64,000 nucleotides of DNA from Marisa cornuarietis (lineage: Eukaryota > Mollusca > Gastropoda > Architaenioglossa > Ampullariidae): positions 992,001 through 1,056,000 of the forward strand of contig SMMW01000619.1 in NCBI GenBank assembly GCA_004794655.1. The letters run 5' to 3'. Position numbers and translations under genes: made by a program. The first letter of the stretch is position 1, and each line of letters begins with the position of its first letter. The notes beneath the pieces are model-generated. The model ran no database searches, was not told the DNA's origin, and saw only the letters and a program-made list of their open reading frames with translations. Below, piece after piece: positions 33,301-45,554 of this stretch.

Positions 33301-36300
33301 AGACCACTCAGTGAACTGTCAAGGACTCAGAGAAAAAAAGGAGATTTTTTCATTATAAACAAAGACACTCAATTTATACGCTACAGAACACACAATGTGA
33401 CTGCAGTAAACAACTGTTTATACCCGCAGAATGGGGATATTCATGGTTTGTTTTCATCTACGTGGAGTGGTAATTCTGTATAACAATAACTTGGATTAAC
33501 CCATAAGAAGTGTACATAGGATCCAGGATGGAACTATATCATAGCTGTAGTGCAAATGTTAGATAAAGAGTTGCCTGCTAGTATTTATGGACCAAATAGA
33601 GATGATCCATATTTTTATTCTATTTTATGGTTGAGAAATATTTTAGTGAAACAGAAGCCAAAAACATTGTTATAGGGGAAGATTAGAATATTGTTTTGAA
33701 TTTCCAGTTCGACTGCTATAATTGTAAACATAACAATAATGTAAAGGCACAAGAGAGGGTAGATAGTATGATGAAAAACTTGCACTTAGCAGACATCTGG
33801 CGGGAAATAAACCCCAAAGTACAGCAATACACCAAGACGACAGCCGCCCCCAAGAGAACAGACAAGACTATTTCCTTCTATCTCTCACTCTCCAGTTATG
33901 TTATAGATGCCGACATACTCCCAGGCTATCGTGCCGACCCTTCGCTAATTATTTTCTCTAACTACGGAGCAAGATAAAAAAAAGATACAATCTCTGGAAA
34001 GGGAATGCATCCTTACATAAAGAAAAAGAATACTTAATTGAAATAAATAAGTTATAAAGGAAGTAATTATGCAGCATGCACGCAGCCCATACGAAAAGAA
34101 AACCTAAATAATGTCTCTATGCTAGATTTGCATCTTGTTATTTCTGAACAGAATTTGTTAGACACTATGCTAATGAAAATTAGAATAAAAACAATGTCAT
34201 TTGCAAGTAAAAAAAAGAAAAGAAATGATGAAAGAGAAAGATGGCTAGAAATAAATTTTTTGCGGCTGGAAAATATAATTGAGACAGAAGAGGCACTCAA
34301 GGTAGACCCAGCAGCCGCACCAGAGACACTACACCCCCTGCTGCAAACAGTTTGGAAGCAGGAGCGAGTTCCAGAAGACTGGAAACTTGGCTACCTGGTA
34401 AAGCTACCCAAGAAAGGTGACCTGACCCAGTGTAGCAGCTGGCGTGGGATTATGCTACTGTCCATTCCCAGCAAGGTGCTGACCAGAATCATCCTGGACA
34501 GACTGAAGAATGCCCTAGACAAGAGACTGCGGCAAGAAGAGGCAGGCTTTCGGCAGGGTAGATCATGCACAGACCATATTGTTACACTGCGAATCATTAT
34601 TGAACAGTCGAATGGCAGTCCCCACTATACATGACATTTGGGGATTTTGAGAAGGCATTTGACTCTGGAAGTTGATTCAGCACTGCAGATTTCCACCAAA
34701 GTTCATTGCCATCATCCAGCAGCTGTATAAAGACTCGACATGCCAGGTGATCCACAATGGGAAGCTGACGGACCCCTTTGCAGTGAGGACTGGAGTAAGG
34801 CAAGGTTGTATGATCGTCATAGACTGGATCATGAGAAGAACAACCTCTAACAGCAACACAGGCATTCAATGGACTTTTGCCATGCAACTTGAGGATCTCG
34901 ACTTTGCAGACGACATCAGCCTGTTGTCCCACAAGCAACAACATGCACAGACAAAGCTCACTCGGCTCTCAGAAGAAGCAGCGACAACTGGCCTGACAAT
35001 CAACAACAAGCAAGAAGCCCCACTTCAGCTACACGGGGAATGTATTACAGAGACTGACCGCTTTACTTACATAGGCAACATAGTCACCAAGGATGGAGGT
35101 GCAGATGAAGATGTAAGAAGCAGAATAAATAAAGCCAGGCAAGTATTCCACATCCTGCGACCCATCTGGAATTCCAAGGCAGTATCTCAGCATACCAAGA
35201 TCCGCATCTTTCATACGAACGTAAAATCTGTCCTTGTATATGGGTCTGAGACATGGCGTGTGACAAACACCATCACCAACAAGATTCAAACATTCATCAA
35301 CAGATGTCTGCGCCACATCCTCAACATCAGATGGCCTGAGAGAATCTCCAATGCATACCTGTGAGAGAGAGCCAACCAAAAACCTGCCAGCCAAGACATC
35401 AAGAAGCGAAAGTGGGGCTGGATCGGCCACACCCTGCGAAAGCCGGCCGAAAATCTAACAAGACAAGCTCTGGACTGGAACCCACAGGGGAGGCGCAGGG
35501 TTGGGAGACCCAGACCGACATGAAGAAGATCGGTCCACGGCGAGGCGGAGGTAGCTGGAATGACATGGACCCAACTGGGGAGGGAGGCCCACAACCGGGT
35601 TCGCTGGCGTGGTGTAGTTGCGGCCCTATGCTCCACTGGGGGTGAAAAGGAATAATAATAAGAAGATGATGAATGAACTTGACTAAAGAAAAACTTATTC
35701 ATGTAAGAGATGCAAGAATGGAGAGGTGCGGATTTGATTACGAGCAAAGATGAATAGCTGAGGGAGAAGAGGTTAGTAAATACTTCTGTACATTAGAAAA
35801 AAGTAATTATGTTTGCAAACAAATGAGAAAATTGGTAAAACCAAACGGGAAACTATTACAGCATCAAACAAAATTAGGTCTGAAATACAAACTTTTTTCT
35901 AGGAAAGAAGGAGTAATAATATGGATTCCTAAAGGAGACAAACCAAGCGATCAAATAAACAAACTGGGGACCCAATACTCTATTAAACGTGTTATATAAA
36001 ATAGGAGCAGCATCTGTTGCAAACAAAATGAAAAGTGTACTAACATCTCTTATACATAAGATCAAGCAGGTTTTATCAAAGGAAGATATCTTGGAGATAA
36101 GACTAGTATATGACCTGACAGACCATCTACAGAAAAACAATCAGCCAGGACCTCGGGAATCGGAATACCTGATATTAAGAGAAGTATAGATGCATTAAAA
36201 CAATTGTGGATCCGCAAATTAAAGACCACAGATCATAGCCGGAAACACGTGACTATTCAAGCATGAACGAGGTCACTATTGAGGGGAACTGGGCTCGTCG

Positions 36301-39300
36301 GTTGGCTATTTTCTTGAAACACATGACTTTTGGACTGATGTATTTAAACCATATAATGAATTAGTTAAAAATATTTCTGCGAATAAAGTAGATGAAAAGT
36401 GAAATGGATCTATCTTCTACAATGAAAATACTAAGATAGATAATAAAGTAGTTGGCTGTTAGACAAAGGAATGTATACAATAAAACATGAACTTAAAAGA
36501 AATGGCAATTTCATTTCATATCAGGCTTTTACACTTACATTTAACTTGAACATAAACTTCGTTTCCTACAAGGGATGTATACAAGCTATCAAGAAACACC
36601 CAGGTGCTGACCATCTAAATGTAACGAATGAAAGGGATTACCACTGTGACATCAATGAAGCTCTTCAAACAATCTATTCCGTAAAAAAGAAGCAAGTAGA
36701 AAAGCTGAACAAATAAACTTTTGTGAGCAGTTTGTACTCGTTGGATGTACTAATAATTTTAATACTGATGCAGCCTTTGACTTGATGTCATTGCTTGCTA
36801 AACAACATATTTACAGATGTAAAATAAAAAAGACAAACCATCGGTCCGTTCATTCATAAAAATATTGAAAAACATAAAAAATTGAAAAATTTGATCCAGT
36901 TATTTGAATGGAATGTCAACAATTTGAGGATCAAAGGTCTCCTGATCAGTTGTTGGATTGATTATTTTAGTTACATGCTTCGAGGGTTTGTATATATAGC
37001 CTGTTTGTGTATGTCTATTTATTGTATACACTTGCTAGTACACTTGTCTAGTACATATCAGCCTTTTGTGTTGTATGAGAAGTCTATCAATTGCTAGTGA
37101 TGTCTTCATACTGCTCTCCTAAAAATATTCTTTCTCACTTTACACAAATGTCTCGATGGTAATTGAGAATGACAAAGTATAAATGTAAAGAAAAATACTC
37201 TAAATAAGACAATAATTGTGTGCTACTGTAAAGCTACTACTGGTCCTGGTACTCACTTCTATAGTCAATCAAATACTTTTAATATTTTACAAATGTAACT
37301 GTTTTTTAAAGCCGCAAAGCATCAGTTGTTCTCTGGCTGTAACTGTCGCTGCACCCTGTTAAAACCACTATTATCATGTAACTCTGTGTGTGTGTGTGTG
37401 TGTGGAGAATAGATTAATTCATCCAATTATCTGGTCATTCGTAGGTTTAGTGGCCTGCGGCAGCTACTGTACCTTCACTTCCTACACTTACCCTTACTTT
37501 GGCACTTACAAGTACTGTACGTATGGCTGCTGCTCCACTGACTGCTGCACTTACAGCTCCAGCTACGGCTACAGCGCCAGCTCCGCAGTCATAACTGTTT
37601 CCTCGTGAGTAACTTGATTTCGGGTGTGTGAGTGTGTGTTGGGTGGGTGGGGGGAGACTACTAGAGAAAAAGACGTTTTAAGGACATGACACTTATCATA
37701 AGGAGGGTGCACACCATGAGCTAGAGTCGAACCACGGACAATAAACTTGCTATGTACCAAACACTTATCACAAGGACTTAGTGTAAGCACACGGCAGGAA
37801 ACTGGCCAAAAGACAAGTTGATGAACTACACCACTAAGGTAGTCATTGATACAAACCACAATACGAGTATTACAGTAATTAAAGTAATAAAGTCAAACAA
37901 GCTAGAGTGCTAGACGATCGTAAGAATTACTTTGTAAAAGGCAGTCACAAGTATCAGATGATTGATGATGACACTACAACGACAATAAAATGTAGTTAGA
38001 TGATGGTTACCATATAAGACTATTGATATAGTCACTGTGCTACCATGTCAGACTATTGATATAGTCACTGTGCTACCATGTCAGACTATTGATATAGTCA
38101 CTGTGCTACCATGTCAGACTATTGATATAGTCACTGTGCTACCATGTCAGACTATTGATATAGTCACTGTGCTACCATGTCAGACTATTGATATAGTCAC
38201 TGTGCTACCATGTCAGACTATTGATATAGTCACTGTGCTACCATGTCAGACTATTGATATAGTCACTGTGCTACCATGTCAGACTATTGATATAGTCACT
38301 GTGCTACCATGTCAGACTATTGATATAGTCACTGTGCTACCATGTCAGACTATTGATATAGTCACTGTGCTACCATGTCAGACTATTGAGAGGGTCACCT
38401 TGCTACATGTCAGACTATTGAGATGATCACATTGCTACATGTCAGACTATTGAGAGGGTCACCTTGCTGCATGTCAGACTATTGAGATGATCACATTGCT
38501 ACATGTCAGACTATTGAGATGATCACATTGCTACATGTCAGACTATTGAGATGATCACCTTGCTACATGTCAGACTATTGAGATGATCACCTTGCTACAT
38601 GTCAGACTATTGAGATGATCACCTTGCTACATGTCAGACTATTGAGATGATCACCTTGCTACATGTCAGACTATTGAGATGATCACCTTGCTACATGTCA
38701 GACTATTGAGATGATCACCTTGCTACATGTCAGACTATTGAGATGATCACCTTGCTACATGTCAGACTATTGAGAGTCACCTTGCTACATGTCAGACATC
38801 CTTGCTACATGTCAGACTATTGAGATGATCACCTTGCTACATGTCAGACTATTGAGATGATCACCTTGCTACATGTCAGACTATTGAGATGATCACCTTG
38901 CTACATGTCAGACTATTGAGATGATCACCTTGCTACATGTCAGACTATTGAGAGGGTCACCTGGCTACATGTCAGACTATTGAGAGGGTCACCTGGCTAC
39001 ATGTCAGACTATTGAGAGGGTCACCTTGCTACATGTCAGACTATTGAGAGGGTCACCTTGCTACATGTCAGACTATTGAGAGGATCACATTGCTACATGT
39101 CAGACTATTGAGATGATCACATTGCTACATGTCAGACTATTGAGATGATCACCTTGCTACATGTCAGACTATTGAGATGATCACCTTGCTACATGTCAGA
39201 CTATTGAGATGATCACCTTGCTACATGTCAGACTATTGAGATGATCACCTTGCTACATGTCAGACTATTGAGATGATCACCTTGCTACATGTCAGACTAT

Positions 39301-41770
39301 TGAGAGGGTCACCTTGCTACATGTCAGACTATTGAGAGGGTCACCTTGCTACATGTCAGACTATTGAGATGATCACATTGCTACATGTCAGACTATTGAG
39401 ATGATCACATTGCTACATGTCAGACTATTGAGATGATCACCTTGCTACATGTCAGACTATTGAGATGATCACCTTGCTACATGTCAGACTATTGAGATGA
39501 TCACCTTGCTACATGTCAGACTATTGAGATGATCACCTTGCTACATGTCAGACTATTGAGATGATCACCTTGCTACATGTCAGACTATTGAGATGATCAC
39601 CTTGCTACATGTCAGACTATTGAGATGATCACCTTGCTACATGTCAGACTATTGAGATGATCACGTTGCTACATGTCAGACTATTGAGAGGGTCACCTTG
39701 CTACATGTCAGACTATTGAGATGATCACCTTGCTACATGTCAGACTATTGAGATGATCACCTTGCTACATGTCAGACTATTGAGATGATCACCTTGCTAC
39801 ATGTCAGACTATTGAGATGATCACGTTGCTACATGTCAGACTATTGAGAGGGTCACCTTGCTACATGTCAGACTATTGAGATGATCACGTTGCTACATGT
39901 CAGACTATTGAGAGGGTCACCTTGCTACATGTCAGACTATTGAGATGATCACCTTGCTACATGTCAGACTATTGAGATGATCACCTTGCTACATGTCAGA
40001 CTATTGAGAGGGTCAGTATGTTGTCCTCTCAGTCTGGTCAAGTTCATAAAGACTGACTGTGACCTTCTATGTGACCCCAGCTACAACAGTCGTTTGATAG
40101 GATAAAACATTGTTGATTCTAACCTTCAATGTGCACCTTGTGTGTTACCTCAGTTACGCCGTTTCAATCGGGGCCATTGTTGGAGGCGTCGTTGGTGGCA
40201 TTCTCTTAATAGCAGGCATCGTCGCCATCGTCTGCTGCTGCATCAAGAGCCAGTCACGACCGGGCCGTGTGATACGACCGACACCTGCTACCACCGGCAA
40301 CGTGGCGGTAGTCAGCTCAGGTATACACACCTGTACTTATATCTAAACATACCTAGCAATCAGCTCAGGTATACACACCTGTAGTTATATATATATAAAT
40401 ATACCTAGCAGTCAGCTCAGGTAATCACACCTGTACTTATATATAAATATACCTAGTAGTCAGTTTATGTAATCATGAACTTAAATACTTATATGTATAT
40501 ATACCCAGTAGGCAGTTCAGGTAATCACGCCTGTAGTTATATGTATATAGATATATACCTAGCAGTCGGCTCAGACAATGACACCTGTAGTTGTACACAT
40601 CATAGTCAGGTAGGGAACAGGTACACCTGTGTGTGAGGTGTCCGACATCCGACAGCTTCTCGGCCTGTTGGTCTCCAGTGTGTGGATTGTCAGCATCAGC
40701 AGCCTGTCTGTGTCTGGCGTATGTACAGCAAAACAGGAAAACTATGAGAGACGGGTACATGTAGGTGGTGGCAGACCTGATGGTGTTGTTGCATCAGACA
40801 CTGAGCCCCCTGAACATGGCCGATGTCGGTGTGGCTCACAAACAGTTCAAGGTCCACACAAGGTGTTGCCGTGGTTGAGCTGTTCACTGTTCATACAGAT
40901 TTCTGTTTTGTTTGTTGCTGTTGTTGTCGACTCTTGTCAGCGCTGGTCTCCATTCCATGTACATTGACATTGTGTTGATTTGTTGGCGAGGGCTTGAGGC
41001 TCAGTGTTGATGTCTGCCATCAGATCGATGTCGTCTGCAAAGTGTAGGTTGTCTGTGAGTTTCTCACCGATGAAAAAAAAGATGTGAATGTCGTGAAAAC
41101 GTGTTCCTCGCTTGTGGCATAACATTTCACAGAAAGATTCTGCAACTGGTACTTGGTCTACAGCAAGTCTCCTCTTCTCCAACCATTTTCTCAGCGGGTG
41201 CAATTCTGAAGTATTTTCGGTATGTCTTGCCGGGTAGATGAGTAGATGCGGGTTAGATAGGGCTGACCTGTTTGTAACACCTTGCTGATTTTATTTTTTG
41301 GTAAGCGGATGGGCTATGGCTAATAACTGTGCCACCATTTTGTACCATTGTGTGTATTCCCAGACTCTTTAGCTCAGACAAGTGATAGTCTTTGTTCGTT
41401 CTTCATCCCCCTACTTGAGCAGCTCAGTCGGGACATTATCTACCCCAGGTAAACTTCTCTACAAACTGCGCACTGCTTCCCCGACCTCTTCCCATAGGAC
41501 TGGTTGCTGGTTCTAGTCTCGTCTACATAAGAGATAAATAATGTGTATATCGAAAATCGAACGCTAAGGTCTTTGCACAAAATATACACGTGCAGCTAAG
41601 GATACCCGTGAATGTGCGGATACAATGTACGGTTGTAAGTATGTTGATTGATTGTACACTGTAAATATACTATACAACAATACACCACCTGGCGGACTGC
41701 TTCACGCATATTGATTAAGCTATGCACAATTTATATTGAACATTCCTTCTCTCTCTTACACACACACACA

Positions 41771-41838
<68 letters not shown>

Positions 41839-42131
41839 CACTGTTAATTGTTGGAGTACTTATGATGAAGGTTTTGTTTATGTCAACAGCGACCCACATG
41901 AACCAGGCGTGGTCAGCTCAGCCAGGTGCCAGTGCTCCATATGGTCCTCAGTATGGACCTCAGTATGGTCCACAGTATGGCCCTCAGTATGGTCCACAGT
42001 ATGGTCCGCAGTTTTCAGGGCCACCTCCTTACCAACCTCCCTCCAGCAACAAAGGGGGACCACCTCCACCCCCTTCTTCCTACAGCGACCCGGCTTATCC
42101 TCCCACCGCCACAGTCCACCCGACTTCTTAG
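30308..42131 (+). CDS. Gene C: Shisa/CYYR-like Cys-Tyr-rich membrane protein, complete
   Basis: Join 30308-30353, 37445-37604, 40154-40320 and 41890-42131: 615 nt, 204 aa, GT-AG throughout, phases 1, 2, 1. Signal peptide [15 protein letters not shown]; ectodomain with seven Cys, [11 protein letters not shown] core and the longest post-Cys linker of the family (Tyr/Ser then SSAVITVSS); helix with [16 protein letters not shown] and [15 protein letters not shown]; tail with six YGPQ repeats and GPPPYQPP. It is the largest locus here (11.8 kb) because of a 1.9-kb minisatellite and about 4 kb of LINE sequence in intron 1 and a 2-kb satellite in intron 2. Exon 1, promoter, intron 3 and exon 4 resemble gene B; exon 2 and its flanks resemble gene A. 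Predicted type I membrane adaptor; function not known. Confidence 0.87.
30475..32350 (+). repeat. 45-bp minisatellite in intron 1 of gene C, expanded
   Basis: About 41 units of the gene-B type, each with CCGTATGTAAGTCTC. Most sub-variation is at TTGCTCGCTG/TTACTCACTG/TTGCTGGTTG. Some units carry an 8-base CACACAAT addition (TTGTCACACAATGTCTC) at about 30893, 31129, 31449, 31548, 31646, 31880, 32206 and 32299, giving a loose higher-order pattern. Sub-families lie in blocks (TTACTCAC early, TTGCTGGTTG late), as expected for local unequal exchange. Confidence 0.95.
32351..32544. other. Intron 1 sequence after the array
   Basis: The first part resembles the post-array sequence of gene B (CTAGTTTCTGCCTACCCCAG at 18401 and 32349), so the array was inherited with its flank. 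Confidence 0.6.
32545..32825 (+). mobile_element. L1-like RT thumb fragment
   Basis: It encodes [12 protein letters not shown], then [19 protein letters not shown], the K-S-x-I-x-V-F-R and K-Y-L-G signature just after the RT palm in L1/Tx1-type elements. Isolated fragment in intron 1 of gene C. Confidence 0.7.
32826..33395. other. Degenerate sequence in intron 1 of gene C
   Basis: No domain is recognised. The phrase GAGCTAGATGAAGGAAAAGA and the purine-rich composition suggest decayed transposon sequence, but this is not certain. Confidence 0.35.
33396..36725 (+). mobile_element. L1/Tx1-like LINE, degenerate, interrupted by another LINE
   Basis: The left part (33396-34260) resembles the element at 27.1-28.1 kb: [32 protein letters not shown] sequence, [13 protein letters not shown] and [17 protein letters not shown]. 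The right part (about 35640-36720) has [36 protein letters not shown] (RT fingers of the L1 type) and, near 36530, [18 protein letters not shown] and GCIQAIKKH. Between the two lies a different LINE. It is in intron 1 of gene C. Confidence 0.75.
34262..35640 (+). mobile_element. Non-LTR RT fragment nested in the L1-like element
   Basis: It encodes [61 protein letters not shown] sequence with a stop, GVRQGC (the following LLSP part is deleted), [15 protein letters not shown], then [19 protein letters not shown] and, near the end, [20 protein letters not shown]. The style is RTE/Ingi-like, but I cannot fix the clade. Both a frameshift near 34620 and a stop near 35362 break it. Confidence 0.8.
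36726..37444. other. End of intron 1 of gene C
   Basis: AT-rich, with (TG)n at about 37384-37403 and then the acceptor region shared with gene A (ATAGATTAATTCATC, then TCATTCGTAG). No gene. Confidence 0.55.
37445..37604 (+). CDS. Gene C exon 2: Cys/Tyr-rich ectodomain
   Basis: 160 nt, phase 1 to phase 2, acceptor ATTCGTAG and donor TC|GTGAGT. The first 40 codons are nearly the same as in gene A. The end is longer ([13 protein letters not shown]). Confidence 0.88.
38025..40015. repeat. 32-33 bp satellite in intron 2 of gene C
   Basis: The first ~11 units (38025-38390) are 33 bp and almost identical, with TGCTACCATGTCAGACTATT and GATATAGTCACTG. From about 38390 the unit is 32 bp (GCTACATGTCAGACTATTGA, then GATGATCACCTT or GAGGGTCACCTT). 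About 60 units in all. In the 33-bp type GACTAT-TGAT-ATAGTC forms a perfect 6-base inverted repeat, which the 32-bp type has lost. Confidence 0.96.
40154..40320 (+). CDS. Gene C exon 3: transmembrane exon
   Basis: 167 nt, acceptor TACCTCAG and donor CTCAG|GTATAC. Read-through stops quickly at 40344-40346. Confidence 0.9.
40311..40600 (+). repeat. Donor-derived array in intron 3 of gene C
   Basis: About five units: the real junction, then CAATCAGCTCAGGTATACAC, CAGTCAGCTCAGGTAATCAC, TAGTCAGTTTATGTAATCAT, TAGGCAGTTCAGGTAATCAC and CAGTCGGCTCAGACAATGAC. These decay with distance from the exon. Confidence 0.9.
40721..41480 (-). mobile_element. Old RTE-like fragment in intron 3 of gene C
   Basis: The first ~385 bases are near identical to 21994-22375 in gene B, including the minus-strand [15 protein letters not shown] box. 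The rest (to about 41480) has RTE RT words on the minus strand, such as the [15 protein letters not shown] region at about 41410-41450. It is an ancestral insertion inherited by both genes. Confidence 0.78.
41757..41836. repeat. (CA)n before exon 4 of gene C
   Basis: About 38 CA repeats with one interruption, in the same place as in genes B and D. Confidence 0.95.
41890..42131 (+). CDS. Gene C exon 4: YGPQ-repeat and PPxY tail
   Basis: 242 nt, acceptor GTCAACAG, stop TAG at 42129-42131. Six YGPQ units running straight into [10 protein letters not shown]. Four codons shorter than gene B. Confidence 0.9.
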
Positions 42132-42233
42132 GAGAAGCTCAGCTTTTTGTAAGCGAGTCATGAAGGAGGAACTGTGTGAGCATGTATTGCAGCTTTCCTT
42201 GAACTCAACGAAGAATACAAACTGTAAATGTTT

Positions 42234-42239
42234 AATAAA
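42234..42239 (+). terminator. Candidate polyadenylation signal of gene C
   Basis: AATAAA about 103 nt after the stop, same context as in gene B. Confidence 0.7.
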
Positions 42240-42259
42240 TATTACACGCACACACATGA

Positions 42260-43440
42260 AGTAAAGTTATGAGAAGTTTATTGTCAGCAGTGAAATGATT
42301 AATGTTTAGCAGAAGAACACCAACTCAGGAACACCTTCATAAAGCCAGCTCAAATACATTTAAGGAAACTTTGAGTTCGAGAATTTTTTTTTGGGGGGAG
42401 GGGGTGAGTTATCATCTGGGTTCCTCTAAACTCTGTCTGATTCTGTCTTCCTGTCCATATTAAAGTCAAATCAAAATGTAACTTAATTTTGTTTACTACA
42501 TCTTCCCGAGGAGCATTAGAAATAAAACACTAATAAAAGAATAAGAGTAATTTTAAAAGCTGAGGATATTTTATAACAATCTCTCTATTGTACTAAGTGC
42601 CATAGCGGAGAGAAAACTCTCTGTGATACTTAGAGCATTGTGTAAAGCTGAAGATATTGAAGAACAATATATTATATATCCATCCTATTTTGTATCCTGT
42701 TATTTTATTTCTCTAGCTGTCACGAGGTCTCAGCTGGACTGACAGCAAGGCCTTAGATACGATTGCTGCTACCTTTCCCTTGCTTTTGGTGCTTTAATAT
42801 TTTGTTGGTTTTTTTTTACGTGTGGCTTAAAGTCCTCCTGCGTCCCACCCAGTACATTACAAGTAGATTACAAGTAGATTCTTAAAAGTAAACAGTACAT
42901 GAAGCATGCACGATGGGAAAACAAACGAAGCTGTTTAATTTGTCTAATTAAGGAAATGTGAGATACTCTTAGATACACTCACACATTTATTTTAAGTGAA
43001 TTTTTATGTCAGGTGTTTTTATGTTCAAGTGTTTTAATTCTGTCAGTTAACAACGAACGACCCTGTGTACACCTGGGGTCACTCAGGTAAAACTAGAAAA
43101 TGTTGTCAGCAGGTGTTGAGGTTGGACTATTACACCAGTCGCTGGAGAACTCGACATGATAAAGATCGGCCATTGCCAGACTTGAGAAGTTTAGACTGTC
43201 ATTATGTGTGTAGTGTGCCTTCCTGTGTATATCAAGTATATATATATATATATAATGCGTGTAATATAATCAACTTGTACATAACTTTAAGGACAAAGTG
43301 AAGTTCTCCACTGAGCTAACAATGAACAACAACAACAACAAAAATAAAGTCAGTACTCTTCAAACTTTTTCCATGAGTTTGGAATGTTTAGAGATGTGAC
43401 ACAACCAATACACTTTTGGGAATTGGAAACTAAGTCGACC
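42260..43440. other. Spacer after gene C
   Basis: Mostly AT-rich; (AT)n at about 43238-43254. No domain-bearing ORF. Confidence 0.45.
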
Positions 43441-43564
43441 ATTGTCATGTTAGTATGCACAGTGGACTGTGTGTGTGTGTGTGTGTGTGTGTTGGGGCAG
43501 AAGAATTCAAGACGCATGAAGATTATGTGTAGAATACAATGCTGCCATACATTTAAACACATCG

Positions 43565-44065
43565 TCCCTCACATCGCTCACACACACGCACACACTCTCT
43601 CTCACACATGCACTCATACACGTTGCCTCACTCACACTCTCTCGCATTCATTCACACACATACACACGTTCTCTCACTAACACAAACTCTTTCTCGCACT
43701 CGTTTGCACACTTTCTCTCTCTCTCTCTCACACTCGCTCACATACACTCATACACATGTTCTCTGCGTCACAAACTCTCTCTCTCGAACTTTTTTAGACA
43801 CACACATACACATGTTCTCTCACTTATACACACTCATTCACGCATACTCTCTCGCACTCATTCACACACATACATGTTCTGTCACTCATACACTCACACA
43901 CTGACACAAACCTCTCTAACTCATTCACACATATTCACTCATACACATGTTCTCTCACTCATACACTCACTCACTCTCACACACATACTCGCACTCGCAC
44001 TCATTCACTCATACACATGTTCTCTCACTCATACGCACACACACACTCTCTCTCTCTCTCTCTCA
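43565..44065. repeat. CA/CT-rich low-complexity block
   Basis: Degenerate CACTCATACACATGTTCTCT units repeated several times, giving His/Ser/Thr-rich false ORFs. Confidence 0.85.
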
Positions 44066-44484
44066 AAGACAAACACTGTTGGCTATAAAAGCCATCGCCA
44101 CAAGCAAAAGCTCGCTCATGGATACAAACACCCGTGAACCCTTATAGGTACCCGCATACCCGCCAAGCACGTCACATGCTAGAGTGTTGTGACACCAGAC
44201 ATGACTCAATGTGCAGTTATTCCGGGCTCGTCATACAGCAGCGCCACACCTGCTCACACCCCAGGTACATTGTGTGGGTGAATAAGAGTAAACACTACAC
44301 TCACACTGTTCTGCCTTCAATGAAACTTTTAGCAGCAACTCTCCGGACAACACAGCATTGCGCTGTTTAACTTCACGTTGCTATGGTAACTAGCAGGCCA
44401 ACAGTCGCTACTCTGCTCATTTATTACTTTACAAATTAGTCAACAAATAAATACAACCATTGATATTTACTACCGCTGTTATAA

Positions 44485-44544
44485 CACAGCTTCTCTCTCT
44501 CTCTCACACACACACACACTCTCACACTCACTCACTCACACACT

Positions 44545-44578
<34 letters not shown>

Positions 44579-44866
44579 CACACACTCTCTCTCTGACACA
44601 CACACTCACACACACAATCCCGCACTCACACTCTCTCTCACACACACACTCACACACACAATCGCACTCACACTCTCTCTCACACTCACTCACTCACTCA
44701 CTCACACACTCACACACACACAAACACACACACACACACTCTCTCTCTCTCTGACACACACACACACTCACACAAACAATCGCACTCACACTCTCTCTCT
44801 CACACACACACACTCACACACACACACTCACTCCCACACACACAAACACACACACAAACACACTCA

Positions 44867-44910
<44 letters not shown>
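44485..44910. repeat. (CA)n/(CTCT)n block
   Basis: CACACACTCTCTCTCTGAC and ACACAATCGCACTCACACTC steps repeat three to four times, then pure CA to 44908. Confidence 0.92.
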
Positions 44911-44911
<1 letters not shown>

Positions 44912-45554
44912 CGACGTGTCTGCATACACAAGGTCTCAGGTGATATTAAACTTCATGTAGCTTCCTGTTGACTTTATATAAACATTTATTGACTGTTATG
45001 CGAGGTTCAGGTTGCTCTCATCATCGAGGCCTCTGTCGAGGTGTGTAACGTGAGCCACTGTATACCTGTATGTGTATAGTTATGTCCATGTCCAAAATTT
45101 AACTAAATATGTAAAAAATACCAATGTCGTCAACTAAAGACCCCTAACAAACATAATTCATTGAGAAAATTTCTTGATGGGTTATTTTATCTTTGCCCAG
45201 AGCACTGGGGGAATCGAGAAACTTCTGGAATGACGACACTAAGCCTACGTTTTCTGCTGCTGACTAATACTTGTCATGCTTCCTACCACAACCACCACAA
45301 CTTGCTGTAGTGTCCACCCCTGTATGTACATGTACTTTAGATGTAACGACTGCGCTCTGTACAGAAACAGATTACCGATCTTTCTTGTCACCAAAAATAT
45401 CTTATCGGGTAGGTCACTCCACCCGATATCAGTTCCTTTTAATCCAGCTCTCAAGCATTGCGGTCTGAAGCCAGTGCTGGGCTCAGAAATCAGTCTTAGA
45501 CAGTCTACACCTGCTTTTCTGAACATGTTACGAATTCCCGTTGTTAATTAAAAA

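Noticed and set aside
38037..38426. 129-codon frame with a repeated 11-residue unit
   Set aside because: Translation of the 33-bp satellite in intron 2 of gene C; the frame ends where the unit becomes 32 bp.
38025..40015. CRISPR-like direct repeats
   Set aside because: Units are contiguous with no spacers, and the sequence is from an animal genome.
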